DNA from: Nitrososphaerales archaeon TH5896
GTDB lineage: Archaea > Thermoproteota > Nitrososphaeria > Nitrososphaerales > Nitrososphaeraceae
Length of the DNA: 5,220 nt
Direction: 5' to 3'
Assembly (NCBI GenBank): GCA_014523625.1
Contig: JAATVP010000263.1
Coordinates: 1 to 5,220 of the forward strand
Part shown: positions 4,744 to 5,220 of the stretch, in pieces
Numbering within the stretch: position 1 is the first letter of the stretch
Layout: every line of letters begins with the position of its first letter
Position numbers and translations under genes: made by a program
The notes under the pieces: model-generated
Seen by the model: the letters and a program-made list of their open reading frames with translations, nothing else
Told to the model about the DNA's origin: nothing
Database searches by the model: none

Positions 4744-5103
4744 TCAGTTAGATAAGAAAATTCCCCTCATTAGTTTTTCATAATTCATATATTTTACGTT
4801 AACCAAACTAAATGTTACGTTTAATAACTGTCATCGACATGAGACTGACGTATGATTAAGATTTCGTCGATATCTGAGTTTAAATCATGTGAGCTATGGA
4901 TCGCCGGCTTCTTTACAATTCAGACTCAGTGTCATTTGGCTACTATTGGTTAAATCTTTGGTTGCTTTTATCTATTTATAAGATTCATCACCTCAGTGAG
5001 AAAAAATTATGCATCAACAAGCACTACCATGAATTAAATGATACTGGTACAAGTTCTTGCACTCTGGGGTTGTATGCCGGAAATAACTAGGGGCTGTATA
5101 GAT
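4744..5103. other. Stretch of about 360 bp without a recognisable gene
   Basis: A short T-run (TTTTT, 4774-4778) soon after the VOC stop could serve as an archaeal terminator for that gene. Beyond it I see only short open frames. The longest, plus strand 4896-5090, has no RBS and a composition that looks accidental; a 32-codon frame from ATG at 4852 is also unconvincing. No RNA gene, hairpin array or pseudogene was recognised. The right end should hold the promoter of the membrane protein that starts at 5104. Confidence 0.4.
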
Positions 5104-5220
5104 ATGACAAATGCATCAAGTACATATCTGAGTATTGTGTTGGGTGCAATCGTTGGGGCCCTAATAAGTTGGTGGGTCTTCAAAATACAGAAGAAAACTA
5201 CTGTTAAACAAGACGAGACA
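5104..5220 (+). CDS. Small single-span membrane protein, N-terminal part only
   Basis: The first 39 residues, cut by the window edge. After a short polar N-terminus (MTNASST) there is a Gly-containing hydrophobic span at about 8-26 (YLSIVLGAIVGALISWWVF), then a basic turn (KIQKKTTVKQ) and DET. The positive charges after the span suggest an N-out, C-in topology. I recall short archaeal proteins with this start that continue into a cytoplasmic coiled coil, but nothing of that part can be seen. AGGGG at 5089-5093 is a weak possible RBS 10 bp before the ATG. The frame stays open to the last base. The function is unknown. Confidence 0.65.
   Translation, partial: MTNASSTYLSIVLGAIVGALISWWVFKIQKKTTVKQDET

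Noticed and set aside
4896..5090. 64-codon plus-strand frame in the right-hand spacer
   Set aside because: No RBS, no recognisable family and a composition typical of translated spacer; kept only as a remark in the spacer entry.

Overview
The window looks like a chromosomal segment of an AT-rich Nitrososphaerales-type ammonia-oxidising archaeon, with Ca. Nitrosocosmicus as my best guess. This is inferred from four things: low GC, AT-rich TATA-like boxes close to start codons (leaderless or short-leader transcripts), a SelB/EF-Tu-like pseudo-GTPase of archaeal type, and a membrane-anchored surface protein whose C-terminal motif I associate with this group. No rRNA, tRNA, CRISPR array, transposase or integrase is visible.

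Layout. A plus-strand gene (96-1025) encodes a signal-anchored extracytoplasmic protein of unknown function. It converges on a block of minus-strand genes: a Rid/YjgF-family protein (1150-1545), a relic of an EF-Tu-like gene 3' end (about 1885-2062), a PhnB-like VOC protein ending in 23 glutamines (2090-2593), a multiply broken SnoaL/NTF2-like pseudogene (about 2780-3078), and an intact EF-Tu/SelB-like protein with a degenerate G domain (3099-4037). A 313-bp divergent spacer with a strong dyad separates this block from a plus-strand VOC protein of the COG3324 type (4351-4743). After about 360 bp with no recognisable gene, a small single-span membrane protein starts at 5104 and runs off the right edge.

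The genes do not form an obvious pathway. Three (Rid and two VOC proteins) belong to small-molecule housekeeping or detoxification families, but they differ in strand and promoter, so a joint role is only a guess. The clearest story is local decay and rearrangement. Two gene relics lie among intact genes. One is a divergent second copy of the domain III end of the neighbouring EF-Tu-like gene, and it abuts the VOC gene whose 3' end is a very regular 12-bp minisatellite running directly into six tandem TAA stop codons. I see no defence system or mobile element. The best leads are the polyglutamine array, the two relics, the pseudo-GTPase and the dyad upstream of it.
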